The notes under the pieces: generated by a model
Told to the model about the DNA's origin: nothing
What the model saw: the letters and a program-made list of their open reading frames with translations, nothing else
Databases searched by the model: none
Origin: Colwellia sp. Arc7-635
GTDB taxonomy: Bacteria; Pseudomonadota; Gammaproteobacteria; Enterobacterales; Alteromonadaceae
DNA: 64,000 nt
Direction: 5' to 3'
NCBI RefSeq assembly: GCF_003971255.1
Contig: NZ_CP034660.1
Coordinates: 3,534,001 to 3,598,000 of the forward strand
Made by a program: the position numbers and the translations under genes
Shown here: one piece after another, positions 8,766-16,872 of the stretch
How the letters are laid out: the number at the start of each line of letters is the position of its first letter
How positions within the stretch are numbered: position 1 is the stretch's first letter

Positions 8766-11663
8766 TTATTTCAATAACTGCTTAACAATCACCATCACTT
8801 CACTATGTTGCGCTGCAAACTCTTCACTCGTTATCATTGCCGGGTTATTTTGCAAAGTAGCGTGATGGCCAAAATCACGTAACTGACAATAATGTTCTAT
8901 TAAACTTTTTTGCTGGTATTGCGTTATCACGCCGATGTTAGCTAAATACTCAAGTAAGCTAATGTTGTCTGAGTACTGGCTTAAATCAGGATATTGAGCA
9001 CTATGTGCTAGCACTAAATATTGCACGAGAAATTCGATATCAACCAAACCACCAAGCCCTTGCTTAATATCAACTTCACTTGATGATGATTTGTCTAAGT
9101 GCTGTCGCATTTTATTACGCATGTTAATGACATCTTCAAGCAGCAATGATTTATCACGTATTTTCATTAATACTTGCTGTTTAATTTCCGAGAACTTCGA
9201 GGCTAAGGCGTCATGACCATATATAATGCGTGCGCGCACTAATGCTTGATGCTCCCAAGTCCAAGCATCATTTTCTTGGTAATGACCAAAAGTATCAATG
9301 TGCACCATTAGCAGTCCAGCATTTCCTGATGGCCTTAAACGCATATCCAACTCATATAAAATACCATTTGCCATTCGTGTGTTAAATAGGTGCATCATGC
9401 GTTGTGCTAATTTTAAATAGAATTGCCCTGCCGATATCTCTTTTGGCCCACTGGTGACTTCAGCTAAAGTGGCATCGTGCACATAGACTAAATCTAAATC
9501 AGAACTATAGCCGAGCTCAATCCCTCCTAATTTACCGTAGCCAATAATGGCAAAACCTTTATCTTGGCTGTCTAATTTACTTGTTGGTACACCAAAACGA
9601 AGTGATAACTGTTGCCACGCTAAATTAGCGACCTCTTCTACAACCGCTTCAGCGAGAGCAGTTAAATGATCACTGACTTTAGTTATTGGTAAAATACCAG
9701 TGATGTCTGCTGCTGCAATACGTAATTGCTTTACTTGCTTAAATTGACGTAAAGCAATCATTTGCGCTTCTTGATCGTCTTCTGGAACTCGCAACATGGT
9801 TTCACGTAATTCAGCAACATAAGAGGACAATAAAGGCGGCTGATGAAACAATTTGGGATCGATGAGTTCATCAAGCAATATTGGGTATTGGGCGATATAT
9901 TTTGCCACCCAGCTACTATTTCTGCATAAATGAATTAATTGCTTCAGTGCCCCTTCATTTTCAAATAATAATTCAAGATACGCTGTTCGCGTTGCTACTG
10001 TGGTTAATACAGTTAATACTCGTGCTAAAGTTTGATCAGTTAACTGCAGTTCAGCTAAATGCCACAACACCGTAGGTATCAATTTATCCAGAACTTGACG
10101 GCCACGATTGCCCATACTACTTTTGATGGTCTCATGGCGAAAGTCTCTCAGTGTTCGCCATATACCTTCACTATGCAGGAATTTAATCCCGTCTTTTTTA
10201 TCAAGTAGTTGAGGTGATTGTTCAATCCAGGAAATAGACTCTTCGTCACTCCACTGACTATCCCATAATGTTGTCCAATATTGATCAATAGCTTGACGGT
10301 TTGGACTTTCTTCGCCAATAAGTTCTTCAAATTGTTGATGCACGCCTTGCATGTGAACCGCGAGATGAGCTAGGAAGCTCGGCCAATCAGGACAATTGAC
10401 GTCAGCAAGAACATGTAATAAGCGCTGCTGATCCAATTCGGTATCCGGTAAGGTTTGAGTTTGTTGATCGTTCAACGCTTGAATAATATTTTCAACTCGA
10501 CGCAAAAATCGATAACTACTCGCTAAAACATCAGCACTTGGCTGTAAAATAACCCCATGTTTAACCAATAAAGGTAAAACGATAAGCAAACTACGATGTT
10601 GTAAGTCATTTATCCGTCCCCCTCTTATCATCTGAAAAACTTGGACAATAAATTCTACTTCGCGAATACCACCAGCACCTAATTTGATATTGTTGTTGAG
10701 TTGTTTACGTCTAACTTCCTGTGCGATCATCGCTTTCATGCGACGTAAACTATCGATAACACTAAAATCTATATAACGACGATAAACGAAAGGACGTAAC
10801 ATACTTGATAACTGACCATGATATTTTCCTTCACCAATAAGGCGAGCTTTCAACATGGCATAACGTTCCCAATCACGGCCTTGGTCTTGATAATAATTTT
10901 CCATCGCATTAAATGACAACACCAAAGGTCCACTCTCACCAAAAGGTCGCAAACGCATATCAACACGATAAACAAAGCCATCGGCAGTTTGTTGATTTAA
11001 CGCGGTAATTAATTTTTGCCCAAGGCGAGTAAAAAACATTTGGTTATCAATACTACGACGTAAACCTTGTGTTTCTCCTGATTCCGGATAAACAAAAATG
11101 AGGTCAATATCAGAGGAGAAGTTCAGCTCTTGCCCACCTAATTTACCCATACCATAAACCAATAAACTTTGGGGCTCGCCAACACTATTTACAGGTACGC
11201 CCCATTTTTCTTGGCAGAGCATTGATAACCAGTTAGTGGTCGCAATAATCAAAACATCAGCCAATAACGACAAACGTTTTAATGACTCATCAAGTGATAT
11301 ATCCAGTAGAAAGTCGCCAACAGCGATATGAACCATTTGCTCTAGGCGGAATAACCGAAGACATTGATGAAGCTGCTCTTCTGTTGAGCACTGCGCTACT
11401 TTTTCAGCCAACATTTCTTCATAGTTAGGCGTATCAGAGCAAAGCAAGCGTTCACTAGCGAAAAGCTCAACGAGCAAATCAGGCGCTTGTAAGGCACTGC
11501 GAAGTATAAAATCACTCAAGGTTAAGGCTTTTTTAAAGAGCGCTAAACGTACTGGCGATAAATGTTCACTGGCATTAGGGTATTGTTCTGAAAATTGTAA
11601 CCAGCTGTTATTTTGTTGACTTATCAGCAACGGTGAAAGCGGCAAAGGCGATAAATTAGACAC
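8766..11663 (-). CDS. glnE: Glutamine synthetase adenylyltransferase / deadenylase
   Basis: GlnE adds AMP to and removes it from glutamine synthetase in response to PII and glutamine. At 965 residues it is full length. Two nucleotidyltransferase domains are seen, each followed by helical regulatory segments: the N-terminal one with YGMGKLGGQELNFSSDIDL near residue 170 and the C-terminal one with GYGKLGGIELGYSSDLDLVY near residue 675, both with intact metal-binding DxD. The start is GTG at 11661-11663 with GAGGAT five bases upstream. It is divergent from the lipoprotein gene at 11796, with a palindromic operator between them. In E. coli the upstream neighbour is ygiF; here ygiF is about 7 kb away. 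Confidence 0.96.
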   Translation of the reverse strand: MSNLSPLPLSPLLISQQNNSWLQFSEQYPNASEHLSPVRLALFKKALTLSDFILRSALQAPDLLVELFASERLLCSDTPNYEEMLAEKVAQCSTEEQLHQCLRLFRLEQMVHIAVGDFLLDISLDESLKRLSLLADVLIIATTNWLSMLCQEKWGVPVNSVGEPQSLLVYGMGKLGGQELNFSSDIDLIFVYPESGETQGLRRSIDNQMFFTRLGQKLITALNQQTADGFVYRVDMRLRPFGESGPLVLSFNAMENYYQDQGRDWERYAMLKARLIGEGKYHGQLSSMLRPFVYRRYIDFSVIDSLRRMKAMIAQEVRRKQLNNNIKLGAGGIREVEFIVQVFQMIRGGRINDLQHRSLLIVLPLLVKHGVILQPSADVLASSYRFLRRVENIIQALNDQQTQTLPDTELDQQRLLHVLADVNCPDWPSFLAHLAVHMQGVHQQFEELIGEESPNRQAIDQYWTTLWDSQWSDEESISWIEQSPQLLDKKDGIKFLHSEGIWRTLRDFRHETIKSSMGNRGRQVLDKLIPTVLWHLAELQLTDQTLARVLTVLTTVATRTAYLELLFENEGALKQLIHLCRNSSWVAKYIAQYPILLDELIDPKLFHQPPLLSSYVAELRETMLRVPEDDQEAQMIALRQFKQVKQLRIAAADITGILPITKVSDHLTALAEAVVEEVANLAWQQLSLRFGVPTSKLDSQDKGFAIIGYGKLGGIELGYSSDLDLVYVHDATLAEVTSGPKEISAGQFYLKLAQRMMHLFNTRMANGILYELDMRLRPSGNAGLLMVHIDTFGHYQENDAWTWEHQALVRARIIYGHDALASKFSEIKQQVLMKIRDKSLLLEDVINMRNKMRQHLDKSSSSEVDIKQGLGGLVDIEFLVQYLVLAHSAQYPDLSQYSDNISLLEYLANIGVITQYQQKSLIEHYCQLRDFGHHATLQNNPAMITSEEFAAQHSEVMVIVKQLLK

Positions 11664-11736
11664 GTTATCCTCGATAAAGCTTTATGTAGAGTATGGGTTC
11701 ACTAAAAATAATTACACAGATATGCCTAAAACAATA

Positions 11737-11749
11737 GACATAATATGTC
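11737..11749. promoter_or_regulatory. Palindromic operator GACATAATATGTC, site 1
   Basis: A perfect 6+1+6 palindrome (GACATA-A-TATGTC) in the glnE/lipoprotein divergent region. The same 13 bases occur twice more, at 15543-15555 and 15579-15591, ahead of the second unit of the cassette. Here the left arm overlaps a -35-like TAGACA, with TATTAA 17 bases further on as a possible -10. Arrangement and identity point to a shared transcription-factor site; the factor is not proven. Confidence 0.7.
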
Positions 11750-11795
11750 ATAAGTGATATTAATGAATGATTACCATAGCATTTTTGAGGACACT

Positions 11796-12773
11796 ATGGC
11801 AGAAGTGCAGCCACTAAAATCAATTATATTCATGTTCATACTATTGCTCTCCGCTTGTGGAGATCCGATAAAAGAGCAAGTCACCCAACAAATCCCACTC
11901 ACTGAACAACGTATTGAATTACTTGCGCAAGCACTTGCTAATGGGCAAGTCAGAAACGCTAATTTAATGGCAGAATACGGACAACGACTATTACAAGACA
12001 GACCGAGTTATAAACCGTTAATTGACGAGTTTTTAAAAGATACAGGGACACAAGGGCCAATGTTTCGTGCCTTAGTTGATCGATTAAACACCGTTAAAAA
12101 CCAACCGCAAATGTTTAATAATTCACAAGCTATTTATGATGAGCTATTAAATCTTTATCAGGCAGCGGATCCCGTACTTTATTCTGATGCTTTAAGCGAC
12201 CCCCTTAATGTTTTAGCCGATATGTCACAAGGAACTTTACCGCGCGTAAATGCCTTGTCAAAAGCACAAAGCCTTGCTGCCAATAAAGCGCAAGATTTTG
12301 GTACTGGTGAACAACTCATTGGTAATCCTGCATACGGTAATTGGACAACCGGCTCTAATGGTATGTCGTTTTGGGCTTGGTATGGCATGTACTCAATGAT
12401 GGGCGATTTATTTGGCTCTCGTCGTACTAGCTACAATGACTGGGGCCGCAGCCGAAACTATAGTTATTACAATGATTATGGCCGCAAACGCTACAGCTCA
12501 CCAAGTCAACTAAACAAGCAAACAGACTTAGATACACGCACCAAGAAATCATTTGAAAGTCGTGGCCAAAAATATACTAGCGCTTACAGTAAAAATAGAA
12601 CTGGCGCGTCAAGTATATCGAGTCAAAGTAAAAGCGCACAAACCAGTGCCAACCGATTTACTAGCAAAGCAAACAATAAAAGCGCCTATGCTAAATCTAG
12701 CAAAAGCGCAAAAAACGCTAGTTTTAGAAATAGCAAAAGCACAACCTCACGTAGCTTCAGACGTGGAAAGTAG
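11796..12773 (+). CDS. Putative lipoprotein with a basic Ser/Lys/Arg-rich tail
   Basis: The product from ATG 11796 is 325 residues. This start has GAGG six bases upstream and gives a clean lipoprotein signal, LKSIIFMFILLLSAC, ending in a LSAC lipobox; the longer frame from GTG 11754 would bury it behind a polar extension. After a helical domain of about 150 residues comes an aromatic stretch (FWAWYGMYSMMGDLFG). The last 100 residues are low-complexity and strongly basic, rich in Ser, Lys, Arg and Tyr. I do not recognise the family. By position it is the first gene of a unit with a DUF350 protein and a spermidine synthase-like protein, so an envelope role in that system is inferred. It may correspond to the YjfM-like surface protein of the E. 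coli yjf cluster, but I see no clear sequence match. Confidence 0.75.
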   Translation: MAEVQPLKSIIFMFILLLSACGDPIKEQVTQQIPLTEQRIELLAQALANGQVRNANLMAEYGQRLLQDRPSYKPLIDEFLKDTGTQGPMFRALVDRLNTVKNQPQMFNNSQAIYDELLNLYQAADPVLYSDALSDPLNVLADMSQGTLPRVNALSKAQSLAANKAQDFGTGEQLIGNPAYGNWTTGSNGMSFWAWYGMYSMMGDLFGSRRTSYNDWGRSRNYSYYNDYGRKRYSSPSQLNKQTDLDTRTKKSFESRGQKYTSAYSKNRTGASSISSQSKSAQTSANRFTSKANNKSAYAKSSKSAKNASFRNSKSTTSRSFRRGK

Positions 12774-12781
12774 GGATAAAT

Positions 12782-13684
12782 ATGAATACATTTATTGAAA
12801 TAACGGGCCTAAATATAGATTTGCTCATTTTCTTAGCGATCGATATTACCATTGCCATTATATTACTTGGCGCGATGCGATTTATTAGTGGTTTATCAGC
12901 AAAAGTAAACTCGACTGACGAGTTAGCCAAAGAAGATAACTTTGCCTTCGGCATTAGTGTCGCGGGTAGCGTCGCTGCCTTGGGCATTGTGCTAACTGGT
13001 GCCATTAGCGGTGAAAACGCTGACAGCTATTTAATGGAAATTGTCGGCATGGCAAGTTATGGTATTTTAGGTTTAATTTTAATTAAAGTTGGCCGGGTAT
13101 TTCATGACCGCTTTGCGTTGAATCAAATCGATAAAAATGCACAAATTAAAGCGCGTAATATTACAGTTGGTATTGTTGATGCCTCTGGTGCTATTGCCAC
13201 GGCGATTATTATTCGCGCCGTATTATTGTGGGTTTACGGTTTAGACATCAGCACCTTCACGGCCATTATTGCCGGCTTTATTGTTTCACAAGCCATGTTA
13301 GTCTTAGTTACCCGTATTAAAGAGCGCCAATATGCAGCGAACAACCAAAATAGCAGCATGCAAAAAGCCTTTGCTGATGGCCAAATAGCCTTAGCTATTC
13401 GCTACGCCGGTCAGGTTATTAGTACCGCATTAGCAGTCACTGCCGCCAGTCACTTTTTAACTTATAGCCCTGAAACACTGATGATCAACTTAGTCGGTTG
13501 GTTAGTGTTTGGCGTTGTTATGACCTTATTAGTCGCCTTACTAACTTCTATCGCTAAGCGTTTGGTACTAATGGGCATTAATTTAGTTGAAGAGGTAGAC
13601 CACCAACACAATATTGGTGTTGCCTGTGTCGAAATGGCTATCAGTATTTCTATCGCACTTATATTAACGGCATTAATGTCTTAA
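12782..13684 (+). CDS. Doubled DUF350 (YjfL-like) integral membrane protein
   Basis: A 300-residue membrane protein with about eight hydrophobic segments. E. coli YjfL, of the DUF350 family, is about 130 residues; here the unit appears twice. The first copy has FAFGISVAGSVAALGIVLTG and NITVGIVDASGAIATAIIIR; the second has IALAIRYAGQVISTALAV and NIGVACVEMAISISIALIL at matching places. A polar linker near residues 180-200 (RIKERQYAANNQNSSM) joins the halves. AGGGAT precedes the ATG and it begins nine bases after the lipoprotein gene, so the two are co-transcribed. DUF350 function is unknown; it recurs beside PspA-like and polyamine-related genes. Confidence 0.85.
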   Translation: MNTFIEITGLNIDLLIFLAIDITIAIILLGAMRFISGLSAKVNSTDELAKEDNFAFGISVAGSVAALGIVLTGAISGENADSYLMEIVGMASYGILGLILIKVGRVFHDRFALNQIDKNAQIKARNITVGIVDASGAIATAIIIRAVLLWVYGLDISTFTAIIAGFIVSQAMLVLVTRIKERQYAANNQNSSMQKAFADGQIALAIRYAGQVISTALAVTAASHFLTYSPETLMINLVGWLVFGVVMTLLVALLTSIAKRLVLMGINLVEEVDHQHNIGVACVEMAISISIALILTALMS

Positions 13685-13706
13685 CGGTGCTTCACCTGCT
13701 CCATAT

Positions 13707-13744
13707 AAATAATCGAACGCAGGGGTATCTGCGTTCGATTATTT
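13707..13744 (+). other. Perfect 16-bp stem-loop between DUF350 and spermidine synthase-like genes
   Basis: The arms 13707-13722 and 13729-13744 are exact complements around a 6-base loop. Only three Us end the stem and the next bases are CTCCCG, so it is a poor intrinsic terminator. It could be an attenuating, processing or mRNA-stabilising hairpin that sets the ratio of the two proteins. Confidence 0.75.
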
Positions 13745-13786
13745 CTCCCGTCAATAACACCAGATTAACTCAAGCTAGGAATAACC

Positions 13787-15493
13787 ATGACAAGCAATAG
13801 AAATCGGCTGTGGGACGATGTCCTCTTGATTTTAACTATGGCTGTGTTAGCCGGTTGCGGACTAATTTACGAATACTTGCTATCTCATTATGCAGGCCGT
13901 GTGCTCGGCATTATGGAAAGTACTATATACGCGATGATCGGCTTGATGATCGTTGCTATGGGCCTAGGTGCTTTTGCGGCAAGAAAAATTCAGTGTGCTT
14001 TTAATGGCTTTGTTTGGTTAGAACTTACTATCGCTTTTTTAGGCAGCAGTTCAATACTCATCATTGGCGCGCTCATCGCTTTAACGCAAACATTCCCTGA
14101 TCTACTAGGCTCCATGTTTAACCTACCGCCAGATGCTTACCCTCGAGGTGGTTTATTTAAACAATTGAGTTTTATTGCTTTTAATAGCCCTTATTTTTTC
14201 GGTTTAATTTTAGGCTTTTTCATTGGCATGGAAATCCCCTTAATTGCCAGAATTCGTGAAGAAATACATCAAAAGCACCTAAAAAACAATCTTGGCACTA
14301 TCTACGGTGCAGATTATATCGGTGCCGGTATTGGCGCCGCTATTTGGGTTGTCTTCCTTTTATCTATCGACATTAGTAAGGCTAGTGCTTTAACCGCGGC
14401 ATTAAATCTTACCGCAGGTGTGGTCTTTATATTATATTATTGGCAAAGACTTACTTGGCGAAAAATCTTGATATCAGCCCATGCAGTTTTACTGGTGATG
14501 ATTATGGCAATTTATCAATTTGGTAATGGCTGGCTAAATCAAATGAGTAATTTACTCTATCTCGATAAAGTTGTTTACAGTGACAAAACACGCTATCAGC
14601 AATTAACATTTACCCAGCGGAATATGGGCCCTAACGACGGCAGTATTATCAACTTTTACTTGAATGGCCGTTTACAGTTTTCATCATCAGACGAGTTTAT
14701 TTATCATAGTTATCTGGTAAGCCCAGTACTAGCTGGCTCAGCACGTCATGATAATATTCTTATTATTGGTGGCGGTGATGGTTTGGCACTGAGAGACGTT
14801 TTGCAATGGCAGCCGAAAAAGGTCACTTTGGTTGATTTAGATACTGAACTTATCAACATATTCAAACATCCACATGAAAAACTGCCGCTTGAGCTTGCCA
14901 ATACCATTGAAGAGCTAAATGCAGCAAGTTTGCGCGACGAGCGTGTGGAAATTATTTCTGCTGATGCTTTTATCGCTATTGATAAACTCTTACAAACAAG
15001 GCAAACCTTCGACGCTATCATTGTTGACTTACCTGACCCGAGTCACCCTGACCTTAATAAACTTTATTCGGTCAACTTCTACGCACGCTTAAAGCAACTA
15101 TTAGCTGGCGATGGCTTAATAGGTATTCAATCGGCAAGTCCATATCATGCAAAAAATGCTTTTATAGCCATCGGAAAAACCGTGCAAGCCGCAGGATATT
15201 CAACCGTTCAGCAATACCATGACAATGTACCTAGTTTTGGCGAATGGGGCTGGACTATTGCCAATAAGATGGGCGCGGCACCATTAACCCGTTTAAAGCA
15301 CTTAACGGAATTACCGGTTTCACACCACTGGCTTACTTTACCTATGGTAACCAATGCTTTTGAATTTTCTAGAGACTTTTATCAAGACAGCGAAACCGTG
15401 CCAATTAACTACCTTGGTAGTCATGCTATTTATCAGTTACATCAACAAGCATGGCAAGATCAACAAGGATTAAATAACGCCCATTTACAGTAA
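13787..15493 (+). CDS. Membrane-anchored spermidine synthase-like protein
   Basis: A 568-residue fusion. About seven membrane segments fill residues 8-250. A soluble domain of the spermidine synthase/class I methyltransferase fold follows. It shows ILIIGGGDGLALRDVL (nucleoside-binding glycine loop), VTLVDLDTEL, and DAIIVDLPDPSHP with the catalytic-type Asp in DLPDP, then NFYARLKQLLAGDGL. The key residues of aminopropyltransferases appear intact, so transfer of aminopropyl from decarboxylated SAM is possible, but no speD lies nearby and the acceptor is unknown. AGGAAT precedes the ATG. Membrane-anchored spermidine synthase-like proteins are known companions of DUF350 and PspA-like genes, in place of the ATP-grasp enzyme YjfC of the E. 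coli cluster. Confidence 0.87.
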   Translation: MTSNRNRLWDDVLLILTMAVLAGCGLIYEYLLSHYAGRVLGIMESTIYAMIGLMIVAMGLGAFAARKIQCAFNGFVWLELTIAFLGSSSILIIGALIALTQTFPDLLGSMFNLPPDAYPRGGLFKQLSFIAFNSPYFFGLILGFFIGMEIPLIARIREEIHQKHLKNNLGTIYGADYIGAGIGAAIWVVFLLSIDISKASALTAALNLTAGVVFILYYWQRLTWRKILISAHAVLLVMIMAIYQFGNGWLNQMSNLLYLDKVVYSDKTRYQQLTFTQRNMGPNDGSIINFYLNGRLQFSSSDEFIYHSYLVSPVLAGSARHDNILIIGGGDGLALRDVLQWQPKKVTLVDLDTELINIFKHPHEKLPLELANTIEELNAASLRDERVEIISADAFIAIDKLLQTRQTFDAIIVDLPDPSHPDLNKLYSVNFYARLKQLLAGDGLIGIQSASPYHAKNAFIAIGKTVQAAGYSTVQQYHDNVPSFGEWGWTIANKMGAAPLTRLKHLTELPVSHHWLTLPMVTNAFEFSRDFYQDSETVPINYLGSHAIYQLHQQAWQDQQGLNNAHLQ

Positions 15494-15541
15494 GCGTAAA
15501 TAAGTTAAGATAATTTAGAGAATAAAAATCAAATTAGCACT

Positions 15542-15556
15542 TGACATAATATGTCA
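15542..15556. promoter_or_regulatory. Palindromic operator, site 2
   Basis: TGACATAATATGTCA contains the same GACATAATATGTC core as sites 1 and 3, here with one more matched base pair at each end. Its left arm forms part of TTGACA (15541-15546), a perfect -35 hexamer, with TAAATT 16 bases downstream as a weak -10, so a bound protein would sit on the promoter. It is centred 36 bases from site 3. Confidence 0.7.
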
Positions 15557-15577
15557 TAATGCTAAATTAACCCAATA

Positions 15578-15592
15578 CGACATAATATGTCG
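15578..15592. promoter_or_regulatory. Palindromic operator, site 3
   Basis: CGACATAATATGTCG, identical in its 13-base core to the other two sites, again extended by one matched pair. It lies about 60 bases before the DUF2170 start, downstream of the presumed promoter. Two sites here against one at 11737 suggest tighter control of the pspA-like unit. Confidence 0.68.
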
Positions 15593-15649
15593 TTAAGTAA
15601 AAACAGTTTCACTGATTTTTACGCTACTTATTAGAGCATGAGGAATTAC

Positions 15650-16063
15650 ATGAATATTCATAAGATAGCTGACTACCTAAATACTTTGGCCGATGATTCA
15701 GATACCGGGATGGTTTTTGACTGTCAACCCATTTCAGGTGACGTTGAAGTATTGCAAATTACGGTACTTGGCCGAGAAGAATTACCAATTTTTGTTTCAG
15801 TAACTGATGATCAAATTATTTGTATCACTTACCTCTGGGATGTAGAAGAAGTTAAACCAAGCAAAATTGATGAAATGCATGTCAGTATGTTAGAAATGAA
15901 CATTCCTATGCCATTATCTTCATTTTCAAAAATTGGTGACAAATATGTCATTTTTGGTGCGCTAGCGATTAGCTCAACATTTAATGATATCGAACACGAG
16001 CTAGGCGTATTAAGTAACAATGCGCTAGAAATTATTGACGACATGAGTGATTACTTAGTTTAA
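15650..16063 (+). CDS. DUF2170 protein, YjfI family
   Basis: A 137-residue soluble acidic protein of the DUF2170 (YjfI) family. The frame is open from an ATG at 15638, but that codon sits in the ribosome site of the next one: ATGAGGAATTACATG places AGGA at proper distance from the ATG at 15650, so I chose the latter. Family-like features are the opening helix MNIHKIADYLNTLADD, the strands LQITVLGREELPIFVSV, and the final segments with FGALAISS and LEIIDDMSDYL. It is the first gene of the unit that continues into pspA-like and DUF2491 genes, the same order as yjfI-yjfJ-yjfK in E. coli. The molecular function is unknown. Confidence 0.85.
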   Translation: MNIHKIADYLNTLADDSDTGMVFDCQPISGDVEVLQITVLGREELPIFVSVTDDQIICITYLWDVEEVKPSKIDEMHVSMLEMNIPMPLSSFSKIGDKYVIFGALAISSTFNDIEHELGVLSNNALEIIDDMSDYLV

Positions 16064-16086
16064 ACAGCCACCTTAGGAGTATTATT

Positions 16087-16776
16087 ATGAGTATTTTCAA
16101 AAAAATTATGACCGCTATTCGTGGCGGAGCAACTGAAGTAGGCGAATCAATTATTGACTCAAATGCAACCCGTATTTTTGAACAAGAAATTCGCGATGCA
16201 GAGAATCACTTAACTCAAGCTAAACGTGATTTAACCGGCGTTATGGCGCAACAAATGTCCTCAAGTAGAGACGTTGATCGTATCAAACGTGAAGTTGTTG
16301 AACATGAAGGCTATGCCGTTCAAGCACTTGAAAAAGGTGATGATGCACTTGCTCTAGCTGTTGCTGAAAAAATATCAACACTTGAAAATGAGTTAACAAC
16401 ACAGCAACAATCACTTGATAGTTTCCAAGGTAGTGCTGAACGTTTAAAAGAATTGGTGAAAAAGAGTGAACGCCACGTTGCTGAATACAAGCGCCAATTA
16501 TCTATGGTGAAAACCACTGAAAGCGTACAAAAAGCAACATCTGCGATCACGGATAACTTCTCATCAAGCAACTCTAAGTTATTAAATGCTAAAGACTCAT
16601 TAGAGCGCATTAAAGCTAAGCAACAAAAGTTTGATGACCGTATGAAAGCAGCCGAAGTGCTTGAGTCAGAAAACTCAGATACTTCACTAGAAGCTAAGCT
16701 TAAAGAAGCTGGCATTGGTGCTAGTGATAACAGCGCTAATTCAGTGTTAGAGCGTTTAAAAGCTAAACAAAAATAA
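16087..16776 (+). CDS. PspA/IM30-family protein, YjfJ type
   Basis: A 229-residue, almost wholly helical protein of the PspA/IM30/Vipp1 (ESCRT-III-like) superfamily, which polymerises on stressed inner membranes and limits proton leakage. It begins with MSIFKKIMTAIRGGATEVGE (amphipathic start) and continues in long heptad-like coiled coils through about residue 190, ending with a short conserved tail (VLERLKAKQK). YjfJ-type members differ from classical PspA in this glycine-containing N-terminus. AGGAG precedes the ATG. There is no pspBC or pspF beside it; instead it is bracketed by DUF2170 and DUF2491. A terminator-like hairpin follows at 16793. Confidence 0.9.
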   Translation: MSIFKKIMTAIRGGATEVGESIIDSNATRIFEQEIRDAENHLTQAKRDLTGVMAQQMSSSRDVDRIKREVVEHEGYAVQALEKGDDALALAVAEKISTLENELTTQQQSLDSFQGSAERLKELVKKSERHVAEYKRQLSMVKTTESVQKATSAITDNFSSSNSKLLNAKDSLERIKAKQQKFDDRMKAAEVLESENSDTSLEAKLKEAGIGASDNSANSVLERLKAKQK

Positions 16777-16792
16777 CTTCCCCATAGTAGCC

Positions 16793-16826
16793 ACCGCTTT
16801 TCATCTATGATGTTAAGCGGTTTTTT
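16793..16826 (+). terminator. Intra-operon terminator after the PspA-like gene
   Basis: ACCGCTT (16793-16799) pairs with AAGCGGT (16815-16821) and runs into six Us. It lies between the PspA-like gene and the DUF2491 gene, so it probably lets PspA-like protein be made in excess over the downstream products. Confidence 0.7.
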
Positions 16827-16872
16827 AGTTTAAATTTGTCGTACTACTTGTCATTGATATTAGGAGTAAACA

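Noticed and set aside
10148-10330. Short frame inside glnE on the same strand
   Set aside because: glnE is intact through this region and the translation looks like no known protein.
12553-12798. 81-residue frame overlapping the lipoprotein tail
   Set aside because: It is an out-of-frame reading of the low-complexity Ser/Lys region; the lipoprotein frame explains the DNA and the next gene has its own start at 12782.
15541-15560. The palindrome explained as merely a chance -35 sequence
   Set aside because: The same 13 bases occur three times, once outside a good -35 context (15579), and all are at the two cassette promoters; chance is unlikely, though not calculated here.
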